Positions 17,577 through 27,946 of a DNA stretch of 29,128 nt are shown in pieces (positions within the stretch are counted from its first letter, which is position 1; the number at the start of each line of letters is the position of its first letter). This stretch comes from Isoetes engelmannii. Its lineage: Eukaryota > Streptophyta > Lycopodiopsida > Isoetales > Isoetaceae. Where the stretch lies: contig JAANSK020023355.1 in assembly GCA_011763485.2 (NCBI GenBank), forward strand, positions 1 through 29,128, read 5' to 3'. The notes beneath the pieces are model-generated. The model saw only the letters and a program-made list of their open reading frames with translations, did not search any database and had not been told where the DNA came from. A program made the position numbers and the translations under genes.

Positions 17577-19952
17577 AGGAAGGAGCAGCGGATTGTATCA
17601 TGTTTTTTAGTCCAGTCTGTGCCTACGTGGAAATGTTAAAGCCACAATTTTTTTGGGGTTGCCTGAAGGGCAAACCTTGCTTTTGCCCTTGCTTTGGTGT
17701 TTGGGTGAAGCATTTTTTATTCTTATCCGTCGGATCCACAATCGGCTTTTGCCACCCCGCATCAGGAGGCGTGAGGCAACATGGTTGCCCCCCGTTGATT
17801 TCAAGCACCATGCGTTATCACGCGCGTTGGACGGTCGGATGTTTGAGAAGGAGGCAACTTTTAGAAAGTAAATATGAGTCTTGGCGAGCACGGAGTACAT
17901 TCGTTGTTGAAAGAATGTATGCATTGAATGTGGAACAGTATAAAAGCAAGTCGTTGTTTATGTGAAGGGATATAGCCGTCGTGGATAATTTTCCTGAGGA
18001 AAATGATCCTAGACTAAGCAAATTAGCTGTAAGTCATTGGAGTACTGTTAGATGCAGATCTACTTTTAAGCACTTGGCATATTGGATAAGGAATGTCGGC
18101 AGACTAAAGAAGATGTGGTTGAAGTGGTTTGAAAGTTATATTGTCAGGTTCAACTGTAAATAGGTACATATCCAATTCTAAATCGTGGCTCTGCTTGTCT
18201 TGCTATAGCCCCAACATCGAGCCTTCTTCCACTGCTAAAAAAATGTCGAAGCAAGCAGCAGGTGCAACAAGTCCAATAGCTTCATCTCTTCTTTGCAAGG
18301 TTTTTGGCAACGGCCTACCTAGGAGCTTCGACCAGCAAATCGGTACCACAAACACCTCTGGTAAAATAGCTTTCAGCACAGGGATGTCAGACTTTGATTC
18401 AAATTCATACCTCAAAGTGCAAAGTGCAGTGCATTTGCAGGGCCTGTGCATCCCCCTTGAATTTGTAATGCATAAATAAACAGGTATATTATTTTCAAAT
18501 GAAATATATATATTTCTGTAGTGCTCATGTCCGTCATACTGAGTTTAGATTTGCAGAGCCACAGTTTCGGGGTGAGAGATTTGCAAAGCTATGTTCAAGT
18601 TTCGGTAAGCAGGTTTCAAGTTTCTTTGCTCTCAAGATTCTTCTCCAATTTCTTTCAGAGCTTGAAAATGGAGAGTCATGACGCCTATTATTGTAGCCGC
18701 GGGGTTTTCCTCCAGTCCATGTTAGGACTCTATTTTGCTTAAACGTGTAGGGTTTTGTTACGCTCCCACCTCAGTCTTTGCTTCAAGCTTTTTCTTAAGA
18801 TTTTTACCTGTTTCATTTTTGTTGTTATAGAAAGATCAATATTCCATTATGCTAGACATGGGGGGATGCTAGACATGGTGGGGATACTCATCTGCCTACC
18901 ATCGTTTTTCAATCGCCAGTAGTAGCATTGTATTTCCGGCAATCTCTATTCATTCCTTAATAGTGGGCACTAGCGCCGTGGGTTAACGCATCTGTTTGGC
19001 TGAGAAATAAGCATTGTGTATTAATTATGTATTAGTATTAGGTTTTCGTTGACGGTTTTCTGGTGGCCATGCTTCATGGGGACGGAGAAGCAAGAGCATT
19101 CTATATAGATCAGGTTTTATTCACCCTTTTGTTTTTCTGGTTAGTCTTGGTTGCTACATGTTTCTAACCATATTTCATTGGTTGTGGCAATAGATGAACA
19201 ACAAGGGATCTATTCACATACGCTAAAGAATCATATTCTATTTTCACAAGCCCCATTTGAGTGGCATATCTACTGCAAAGGACAATTCGATTATTGCCTC
19301 TCGAGGTTTCGCACATTTTCTCCTCTCATCTCATTCTTTTTTCTTGAAATATTTGTTTGTCTTAATTCATTCTCAAGGTTCGTGCAGACCGAAGTCATGG
19401 TATGCTCTAGAAGCGAGATCAGACACCCTTCCATAATCAGATTGATTTGCTATATGGACCACTGCTGTAATGCAAAGCTCCACTTCTGCCAAAGAAGAGA
19501 ATCACGATGCACTATGTGATCTATGCATGTAGCCAGATTTGTGTCCAATGCTGTTACTGTTACAAAGGGCCATGCTTCTGAATGTGTTCTTTGAAATATC
19601 TTAAGTGATATTATTGAGTAAGTTTTTTAATTCTCCTTCCTTCCTTCAGTCTTTTAATTTGTAAAATGTCAATCTTCATCTTTCAACCAATATTTGAAAT
19701 TGCACTATTTCTTCTCATTCTCAAAGGTGTCTTGTGATTTACAGAATTGTGCATGTCGCTGCTGATGGCTTAACTTTGCAAGATGACCCATACTAAGAAG
19801 TCGTTTTAGATATGACAGGTAAGGCTAATCAGTTGTGTAGAGGCTTAAATTATGATGTTTGTGGATGTTAATATCCATCCGGAACAAAACATTTCTCTTT
19901 CTGAATGGGACTTGGTAGCTTTTCTTATGCGCTTTGCTCTTGATTTAATTAG
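17577..19952. other. Intergenic region between divergent genes
   Basis: No gene can be supported here. A TATAAAAGC box lies at about 17939-17947 on + and might serve a rightward transcript leading to the exons at 19953-20354. A possible exon (19745-19818) has a TTTACAG acceptor and a GTAAGG donor. It reads IVHVAADGLTLQDDPY, then an in-frame TAA, then EVVLDMTG, so it is a relic or chance. The open frames at 18129-18479 (+) and 18203-18451 (-) overlap and neither is recognised. Confidence 0.4.
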
Positions 19953-20354
19953 AAACAAAGACCCAATTTTGGCAAAAGAAAAAGGGCTGACTTTGCTATA
20001 GCCGAAGAAGCGGACCTGAGTTTAATGGCGATGTTGCTCTATGGCGTAGGTGAGGAAGTTTCTCAAAACCTGGATTTCAAGATTTATCAGGAACATCGTC
20101 TCCCACTAGAGTAAAGAGCCCGGATTCTTGATCCTTCTTTTTTCAATCCTCCTTGTTTTCGCCATTAAGGCCATTATCTTTTCTTCTAATCATGTTTGTT
20201 TTTCGTGCAATGTGCAGATGAAATACTACATGATGAAATATCAGCTGCATCTTTTATGCATGCCCATGAATGTTTGAAAGTCTTCCCTGATTGGATTTTC
20301 CAGCATTCAGTTTGTTTGTGGCTATTTCTACAAGATGAGTTTGTGAAGGACTAA
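19953..20354 (+). CDS. 3'-terminal exon pair of an unassigned gene (partial)
   Basis: Exon 1 (19953-20049) follows TTAATTAG and reads KQRPNFGKRKRADFAIAEEA then DLSLMAMLLYGV, ending in phase 1 at GTGAGG. Exon 2 (20218-20354) follows TTTTTCGTGCAATGTGCAG. In the matching phase it reads DEILHDEISAASFMHAHECL, KVFPDWIFQHSVCLWLFLQD and EFVKD, then TAA. Both frames are open and the phase agrees. The product has a basic stretch followed by an acidic, probably helical region. I do not recognise the family. Upstream exons were not found, so it may be the intact end of a gene with long introns or a relic. Confidence 0.4.
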
Positions 20355-20386
20355 GGCTGCATGTCTCTGCCTGTAGCAGCTTCAGG

Positions 20387-20651
20387 CCCCGGGGGTGCAT
20401 CTAATGTAAAGTCTATATGGCATGTGCGTGCATAAGGTGAAGAGAAATTATCCCTTATACGGAATTTTTCCAAAAAAATATCCCTCATATTTCATATACC
20501 CCTACCATATTTCCTTCATATCTATACAGAAATTATACAGAAATCAAGCAAAAAATACCCCCTCCCATATTATACATACGGTTTTGGCCCCAAAAAAACC
20601 CCCTCCCGTACACTCACATGTTTTACGGTTTCTTCTAACTGCACCCCCCGG
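20387..20651. mobile_element. MITE-like element with 8-bp target duplication
   Basis: The left end CCCCGGGGGTGCA (20387-20399) and the right end TGCACCCCCCGG (20640-20651) are near-perfect inverted repeats. GCTTCAGG flanks both sides (20379-20386 and 20652-20659). The inside is AT-rich with four variants of an A-run followed by YCCCTCC and CATA. An 8-bp duplication plus short inverted ends fits a non-autonomous hAT-type element. It lies just after the stop codon of the exon pair, so it would be in that gene's 3' UTR. Confidence 0.62.
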
Positions 20652-20659
20652 GCTTCAGG

Positions 20660-22151
20660 CGCACGCCAGGTGCACAACAGGTCTCTACAAGGGTCATGAG
20701 CAGTTTTATTTTCGAGTACCCCTGTAACAGGTAGCAATTTTCTATTGTTCATTGCTATTTTCTAGCACTTTTGACTTTATTTCCTTGCATTTTGACCTGC
20801 ATGGAGTCTCAAAGTAGCAACACATATCTGTACTGAATTTTACGCTAGAAGCTCAAGAATGCCACAGTTTTTTCATTGCAGAGGGCTTTCTTTTTACTAG
20901 ATTGTGGCATTCCACTTTCCTTACAATCCATGTTGCTTTAGAAGTTCTTGCTTTTGAATCAGATGCTTTCCTATTTGCTTGTGTGTTTTCATGTTTTCAT
21001 GTTAGGGCGGCAAGTTGAAACTGGGTTTTTGAAAATGGATGAGGCAAAAGCTTCTGAAGTTTGTTGATGTCTACATTTCATTAATGCGCCCCCCAGCAGA
21101 TTGGGTGGAAAAGGGGGATATTAGCTGCACTCTTATGTTTCTTCCTATTCTTAAGAGTTTCTAGAATGTTTTGTTTCTCTTATTGAGTTTACTTTGATTA
21201 GGTTAAGAAACTCTTCGTTCAAAGGAGCCTCTGTTGGTCCAGGACTGTTTTTGTAAAATGTTTAACCCAATAGAGAAACTTCTTTTTTGGCATACATGAA
21301 GTAGATAAACACTTCAAATTGTGAATAAAATTCTTGGGAATAAAGAGAACAACCAGCCTAGCTTTCATTATTGTTTAGCATGGATATCTAGCACAATAGA
21401 AGCAGGTTACTTTTAGATTTTTTATACGTTTTTCCACATGGTTTTTCTATGATGTTGTTGTTGTGTTCGTTGAGGTGTACTAAATAGTATTTCTAGAGTG
21501 CATCCTTTATGGGCCGTTGATTTTCGTTAGCCATATTAATCCGAGGGTTGTTGTCTTTCTGTGCATGTGTTTGTGCATGAACACTGTGTACACATGTGCA
21601 TGTGCATGTGCATGCCTGTGTATGCATGTGCATATTCAGATGAGGCACAGAAGGACAGAATTGAGAATACATGCAGAATTGAGAATATAAACCCGTCTAC
21701 TTCCAGGGAACCAATTTTGCTATGTTGAAGAACTTCATAGTAAGTGTATTCTTGCTTGGTTGCAGCTTGAGCGTTGCACCTAGTCTTTGCAATGGAGTTT
21801 GTACTTTTCGCAGAATCTGTTTACCTCTACATCGTGCAATTCAGCTGGCTATCATCGTAGTCCAATACATGTTACAATTATAGATGCAGATACAAGTACA
21901 GTTGCTATTGAATCAATGGCCTCTTTTGAGCATTTTCGTCATTGTGTTCCAAGGATATGATGGGTTTAAATCCCATCCTATAATAGATTGTGTATTCGAT
22001 ATTGTTAATCACATGGTGGCATTCTCTTAGTTTAAACACCTATGGTTTGCTTGACTTTTCACAATCTCTTCTCATGGCTTTTAATTTTCGTGTTTTCTTT
22101 GTTTGGTCCCGAAGGGGCCCAAAAATCTTTTTATATAACACAAACTATTAT
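20660..22151. other. Gene-free stretch with a TG/CA-rich run
   Basis: I see no gene. A simple repeat built of GTGCAT and GTGTACACATGTGCATG units runs from about 21585 to 21635. A GGTCCCGAAGGGGCC imperfect palindrome lies at 22105-22119. Confidence 0.45.
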
Positions 22152-22348
22152 ATCCAACAATTTTAAATTAAATTCCCCCTAAACCCCCTTTTGGTTTGGG
22201 TGCATATTCACACGGGGGTTGACGTAGGGCAGCGAGAGTCGTGAATATGCCTTTCTAATAGCTCTTGTTGCCCTGGAGTCAACCCTGTGTGAATATGCAC
22301 CTAAACCAAGGGGGGTTTTAGGGGGAATTTAATTTAGAATTGTTGGAT
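22152..22348. repeat. Long foldback, about 87-bp arms
   Basis: The left arm (22152-22238) contains CCAACAATTTTAAATTAAAT, TTCCCCCTAAA and GGGTGCATATTCACAC. The right arm (22262-22348) is its reverse complement with about ten mismatches and a few short length changes. The 23-bp loop contains a further GTGAATATGC, a third copy of an arm motif. It could be a foldback MITE or an inverted duplication giving a long double-stranded RNA. No clear target duplication is seen. Confidence 0.85.
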
Positions 22349-23797
22349 GTCATAAAAAATGGTTCGTCGCGTAAAACAATTAATAATGAATTTGCTAAGG
22401 TTTCCATATGATTATGTTGGTGTATCCGTTTGTGTGTTTATACACAGCATTTCTGACGCGCACTATATTCTCAATTTGTTTGGGCTCAGAATCTTTTGGT
22501 GCATGCAAGGTTTGGCATGCACACTACATGCACAAACAACGTATGCATGCATTGCATACACGCATTGCATGCACTCCTGGCCTGCATGCACGCAGTGCTT
22601 GCTATGCATGCATGCACTAAGGTTGAAGGTTGAGCCCCTTCTTAAATTAAAACAATGCAAGGCACATGCCTCACTTTTTTGAGACCCCTTCAATTCTGCT
22701 TTTTGGCTGCTGGTTTTTTGTAAAGGCTTAGCATAATGCAACGAAGTAGAGAATTTAGAATGAGATCCTTGGATGCATAATGCTTAGTGTTGGAGGCTGG
22801 TAGAGTGTAGAAGGCAGATAACTGGTTTTATCTTTCGGTTTCCAATCCCAGGCTCGGGAAATAATAGTCGTACCTCTTGAGAGAGCATCTGGATGGTCTT
22901 CCAACGATGGAGCAATCTTAGTTCCTAGCAATAAGCTTAACTTTCTTCCTATATACGGCCCACTCCAAACCTCATTCCTTACAGGAACTTTTTCGGATAC
23001 TGGTCTTGCTCTTTAAACACTCGTTACTCGGACGGAGATTTTCTTTTCCATGGTAAGAGTACATCGCGATATCTCAATTAGGTGTTGAGATTCTTGTTTC
23101 AAGACACCCTAATCTGGGACTACTTTAAGTAGGACATGTAGGCCAAGCTTGGGCGAAAGTTTGACTAGGTATCGATTTGCTGAATTATTTATTGCAAATT
23201 CAAGTTTACTACTAAATATCTTTATCATCACTGCAAGTAAGAAAAAAGTTATACTTACTGTAGATTCCATTTTTACCAATTCCATTTGTAATACATTGTC
23301 TTCCATGTTGCAAAAGTCCATCATTTGGCCCCGAAGGGGCCCTCGAAAATTCTTGTACACATTTCGTATACATTACATACATATTCTGTACACATTCCGT
23401 GCATATTCCATACACATATGACATATTAAACCATTGAAAGTAGCATTTGTGACAATCGAGTCCATTTGTGACAATCGGGTCCATCTTTTTTCTGGTGGTG
23501 CATTTATGTGCGGCCATGTAGCCTATATCAATATCAGAGAATCATAATCAGGTCGAGTTTTTCCTGTAACAGGTTCAACCGGTCATCAAGAACCTGATTG
23601 CACTCCCTAATCGTAGCAAATCCTGCTTCAACGGACTGCAATGGACTGCATCGAAAGCCATAGCCAAGCTTCATCGAAAGCTTCATAGCCAAGCCATAGA
23701 AGCTTCATCGAAAGGTTCATAGCCAAGCTTCGTCGAACTGCAACAGATTAGAGTGCCATAGCCAAGCACTCAAAAGCTGTCCCCAATTGTTATATTG
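22349..23797. repeat. Gene-free stretch rich in short repeats
   Basis: From 22500 to 22617 there are about ten GCATGC / TGCATGCA motifs (RY-type palindromes). At 23327-23341 lies the perfect palindrome GGCCCCGAAGGGGCC. From 23350 to 23420 there is a degenerate ACATATTCYGTAC run. Two 19-bp copies of CATTTGTGACAATCGRGTC sit at 23444-23481. From 23649 to 23770 CATCGAAAGSTTCATAGCCA-type units recur several times. I see no supported gene; open frames here reflect the repeats. Confidence 0.55.
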
Positions 23798-23917
23798 TAG
23801 GGGTAAGCAATCTGGCCCCCTTTCAAGTATGACAGGGAATTCCGTTCCCGGGCTGCTGCCGGTCGTGAAGATTCCTTGTCAGAACTGGAAAGCGATCCTA
23901 GATGGCTTACCCCTATA
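23798..23917. repeat. 120-bp full-length foldback
   Basis: The left end TAGGGGTAAGCAATCT (23798-23813) is mirrored by AGATGGCTTACCCCTA at the right (about 23900-23915). Complementarity continues inward through CTTTC, AGT and TGACARGGAAT on both arms, so nearly the whole element is a hairpin with arms of about 55 bp. Outer bases are TA-rich and could include a TA target duplication. The shape fits a small MITE or a young hairpin-RNA locus. Confidence 0.68.
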
Positions 23918-24703
23918 TAATAGAATGAATTCGAAGAGAATTAAGATAATGAAGTTAGAGTTTTATATCTTTCATCATTGTGTAGGAGCTGAAAACATTT
24001 GGTATTTGCTTCATGGTTACCGGGAATTAAGTTTCGAACTTGGTTCCAGTTCCGGAACTAGTTCCCGAGGGTCCAGAGTTCCCGAGTTCTCACTTTGGCT
24101 CTCGTTACATAAAAGAATATTCCGCGAATATCCCTTGAATATACTCAAATATTTGTCAAATATTCCGGGTAACTATGATTTGCTTTGGTACATATACAAT
24201 AAAATAATATAAGTAAAATGTCTTACCTACAAACGGTTCCCTCGTCGTGCTTTTCAAATTTGCAACTTTTAGATCCATTCCCTTCCCATGGCGAATCACC
24301 TTGTCCTCTTCTTCTACCGTCTCCGGCCGCCCAAACTCTATTATTGACCGTTTGCATTCTCGCTGCTTCTGCGCCTCTGCATTGCCTCTCAGATGTATTA
24401 CAAATGTTTCCAGGCCCATCCATAGACACCACTTTGGTTTTACATGGGGGTTTGGCTTCACATAGGTTCGTGATATCCAGCCTTTGTGTTTGCCTTATGG
24501 AAATCGGAGTAGGAGCTGTATCTAGTGACGAATCTGATAAGAAAGAAGTATAGGGAAGTGAATTCTGCATCCGACCCAGCTGTATCGGGATCTGTTCAGT
24601 TCTAAAATTTTCAAGGGCCTGTGCCCGGATGAATTGTGAGTCACAAGATAACGAAAGCTTTCTTTTGTGTGGCGTTCTGAGGATAGGCTTTTGGAGTAAG
24701 GCA
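23918..24703 (+). promoter_or_regulatory. Upstream region / probable 5' UTR of the JASON-like gene
   Basis: I see no separate gene. A cluster of GTTCC / GTTCCCGAG motifs, with the palindrome AGTTCCGGAACT, occurs at 24040-24085. Overlapping open frames on both strands (24218-24553 +, 24223-24912 -) have no recognisable domain, and the - one runs antisense across the first JASON-like exon. An in-frame ATG at 24629 would add 25 residues before the preferred start. Confidence 0.35.
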
Positions 24704-27700
24704 ATGGGTTGGCTTTTTGGGTGTTTTGGAGGAAGCGGCAGGGAGCGGCTTCCGAGTCTTTGCTCTCGCGGTACCAGCCATCGTCGAAGAAATAGGGTTA
24801 GTGCCGTTATCCTCTTGTTCATCTGCATTTTATGCTGCAGCATGCCTTGTTCATGCTGAAAAACATTCGGATAGTTTAATTGCATAGGACAAAAAGTCCC
24901 CTGTTCTTTCACCCAACATGTTTGGTAAACTAGCAGATGGTCGAAGGGATGATTTTTTGCACGCTGGATTCTGCTTCTGTTCTATATTCAGACACATTTG
25001 AAAATAAATGCCAGATAGGCAGATCTGTTCAGAACATAAATAGGAAATATGGTTGTCATGCATCTTTGCAGCACTGTTAAGACATTCAGTCTTGTATACT
25101 TCAAGAGATGAGTAGATACTTCACAATTCTTCTATTTTAAGCACGGACAACTTATTATAGGATACTTGAGTCATTCAAACTGGAAAACAGGAAATACTTT
25201 TTGTAATTTGGAATGAGAGTTTACTTGAATTTGGAATGGTTGTAAGACTTCCTGCTTTTATTCTTAAGAAGTGGTTTTACAGGACTTTGTTAATCCACAC
25301 ATTGAGCCGTCAAGATTGCATAGCCTAGCAGCTCAACTTGGTTCTCGTCCTCTGCTGAAGGGCGAAGGTGAGCAGCTTTACTTCCAACAGTTTAAGACAG
25401 GAATGCAAAGTGATTGGGGGAAGGACACAATAGAGTGTGTCCCCTATAGAAGTTGGTTTAAAGTTGACATTAAAAAACATCCTTATCCTTTTTTCTCAGA
25501 ATGTAAGTGGTTGGGGGAAGCAACAAGTACGGTGTGGTCTGCTGTAGACAGATTTCATCTTAAGAATGTTCTCCATCTTCTATAAATGATAACACTTCTA
25601 TATTTGCAGCATATGATCATGGGTATTTGAACACATCCAGCACATTAGCTGAGTCTCTAAGTAGCTCAAGGCGCACTGCGGAAAATGTAGTAGTTAAACA
25701 GACATCACTTAGACAAACAGAGGATGCAGAGGTGCAAATACTGAAGGAAGAGGTGTGTGGGGTTTTTACCATGTTTATTCATTGTCCAATTACACTAGCT
25801 GATCTTTGGTTTTGTGATGCGCTTGCAGGTTAAATATCTCCGTTCTTGTGGCATCTCTCTGCAAACACCAGAGGAACTTCGGAACACATCTAACGAATCT
25901 ACTAGAAGGAAGGAAGTTTGCTCAAAACTTGATGGTGCAGATGAGGCTGGTGAATCATTGCTCAATCCTTCTACTTCGCCTGTCAGCAGAATACATTGGG
26001 AGACACCGAGGAACACTGACAATGCTTGTCTATCTGTACATGAACAGCCGAGCAGACCAGTGTCAGAAGCCAGGTAACATGTGTCGCCTAAACGAGAGCT
26101 TCTGTATTGGCATTTAGTCTCTTTTGTTTTTCGTGACCAACCAAGTTCAAGAGATCCTGTAACTGTTGCATTAAATTGCTGCATGATTCTTGCATTAAAT
26201 CTAAGTCGTTTTGTGTTTTATGTTGCTGCCAATCAGATCTTCTGAATCCTACCAGTCTTTATTCAGAAGCACAGACAGAGTTTGGGATGAGCCTTCGACA
26301 TTGTGCTGGATTGAAGAAAAAGCAGACATAGTAAATAGGACTGATGGATTACAGAGCGGAGGTTCTGATATTGCACCTATTGAAGCTGATACCCAAAGAA
26401 TTCCACATAGTAAAGCATGTGTATCAGAAGAGAAGCATTCAGTTATTTTGGATCACCAGTCCACAAGCGATACAGTTTCTTTAGGGAAGAATGTCACTTT
26501 TGGAAATGATACTGGCAAAGAATCTGTTAAAGTGGAAATCACACAGAAACCTGAAAATGTTGTTACACAACAAGATGGGAAATCAAGTGCTTTAAAACTT
26601 GAATTACCAGCAGGGACATCTTTGTACATGTTTCCCAGAAAGAAAAGTCTAGGACTGAGGTCATGTGTATGGCAGGAGCCCTTATCTCCTGTAAAAGAAG
26701 GTGACTCTGGAGTGTCTTCTGAAGAAGACTCAAGTGATAGAAGCAGAAAGTCTGTTAGTAGTGCCAAGGTTTCTCCGAGGTCCTCCCCTTCTGCATTTGG
26801 TAAATTATCAACATGTGTAATTGAGCTGCTTTCCCTAGAGGGTCTGGGCAAAGGAGCTACCAGTGAAGGAAAGAAGATTGGAATGCGCAGCAACAACAAA
26901 CGTGCAAACATGGATGATGATAATGATGAAAATTTACTGCTATCCTCTCTGAGCTGTTCTCCTGCAAGGTATGGACAAAATGATAGGGCACCATGTCTAT
27001 TTGATAGCAACGAGTCAGAAATAGCTCCCATTCCATGTTCTTCCCCAACATTTAGTCCACCTCACCACAAGCGGCGCAAGCATAAGTCCACGCCGAAAAT
27101 CCAAGAATCATCATCATTATATTTCCATGTTGGGAAGGAGAACATTTGTGTTTTGAATGAGAAAGAATCATTGACAATGAAGGACCGAGGGAAAGGCTTA
27201 TCATCAACAGAAAACTTTCACCAAGCCAGTTCAACTAAGTTGGCTGTCGATTCTGTTGCTTGTGGTACCGTCTCAGTTTTGACACCTGTGCAGAATGTAT
27301 CGCAGTGGCGAAAACTCAAGGAAGGGTGCAGCAGTGGTCCCTCCAACTTCTCAGTTGATTCACATTCTATAGCATTCAGAAATAATTGTGCAGACAAACC
27401 ATCCTTAGATATGCCAGAGGAAAGTGTCGAAATGGCATTCAACCATTATATTGATAAGGATCTTATGGGTAACCAACTACCGAGGCTTCAGTGTAGTATT
27501 ACTCCTTCATTTCAGGGACCCAGCAATCGGTATTCTGAAGTTTCTGATGAAGACTACTCCAATGAATGCTGTGACTCTGCTAGTTTGGAGCTTGGTGAAG
27601 AGCTGAACTACACCCCTTTAAGAGAAGATGAAGCAAGTACATCAGATCATGCTCAATCTGGAATAGACATCATTGATGAGCATGGAACATTTTTTTCAAC

Positions 27701-27946
27701 AATGAACAATATGATCAATGGACCATGGAATTCTCAAACATTTAAGTGGTTTGATGGTGCAGGAATACCTAATTCAACAACCAAATACAAAGAGGTAGTT
27801 ATTTGATGTGTTGTTTAATGTTGTCTTCTGGATAACTTCACAAGAAGTTATTCTTGTTTACAGGATCAAAAAGTGCGCTGGCATTCCACACCATTTGAAG
27901 TGCGGGTCGAGAGGGCGTTATGCGACCAAACAGGAGTTCCTCATCG
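24704..27946 (+). CDS. JASON-like protein, six exons (3' end not resolved)
   Basis: Exons 24704-24796, 25283-25367, 25610-25752, 25829-26073, 26237-27794 and 27864-27946 all have AG/GT borders, and every phase agrees, giving at least 735 codons. The start MGWLFGCFGG resembles the MGCFFGCF start of plant JASON proteins, and Gly2 could be myristoylated. Exons 3-4 join to EILKEEVKYLRSCGI, then SLQTPEELRNTSN, the family's central motif. Exons 5-6 join to WFDGAGIPNSTTKYKEDQKV followed by RWHSTPFEVRVERAL, the conserved C-terminal signature. The long exon 5 is Ser-rich, low-complexity and probably disordered. In Arabidopsis JASON maintains the organelle band and spindle separation in male meiosis II; its loss gives unreduced pollen. 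The last exon is unclear: a CAG at 28081-28083 would add ELFTS and a stop. Family assignment is from remembered motifs. Confidence 0.75.

Noticed and set aside
18203-18451. - strand 82-codon open frame between the hydrolase and the unassigned exons
   Set aside because: Its composition is plausible, but no family or splice support is visible and the + strand is equally open.
23649-23770. CRISPR-like short repeats
   Set aside because: Units are degenerate, without constant spacers, in plant-type nuclear DNA; a local tandem or dispersed repeat is enough.
24218-24553. + strand 111-codon open frame upstream of the JASON-like gene
   Set aside because: No recognisable family; it lies in the likely 5' UTR or promoter and overlaps other open frames equally well.
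24223-24912. 229-codon antisense open frame over the JASON-like start
   Set aside because: No domain or recognisable composition, and it runs opposite to the spliced gene whose exon phases agree.
26453-27031. 192-codon antisense open frame in JASON-like exon 5
   Set aside because: It is the mirror of a Ser-rich coding exon, which often leaves open antisense frames; no family is recognised.
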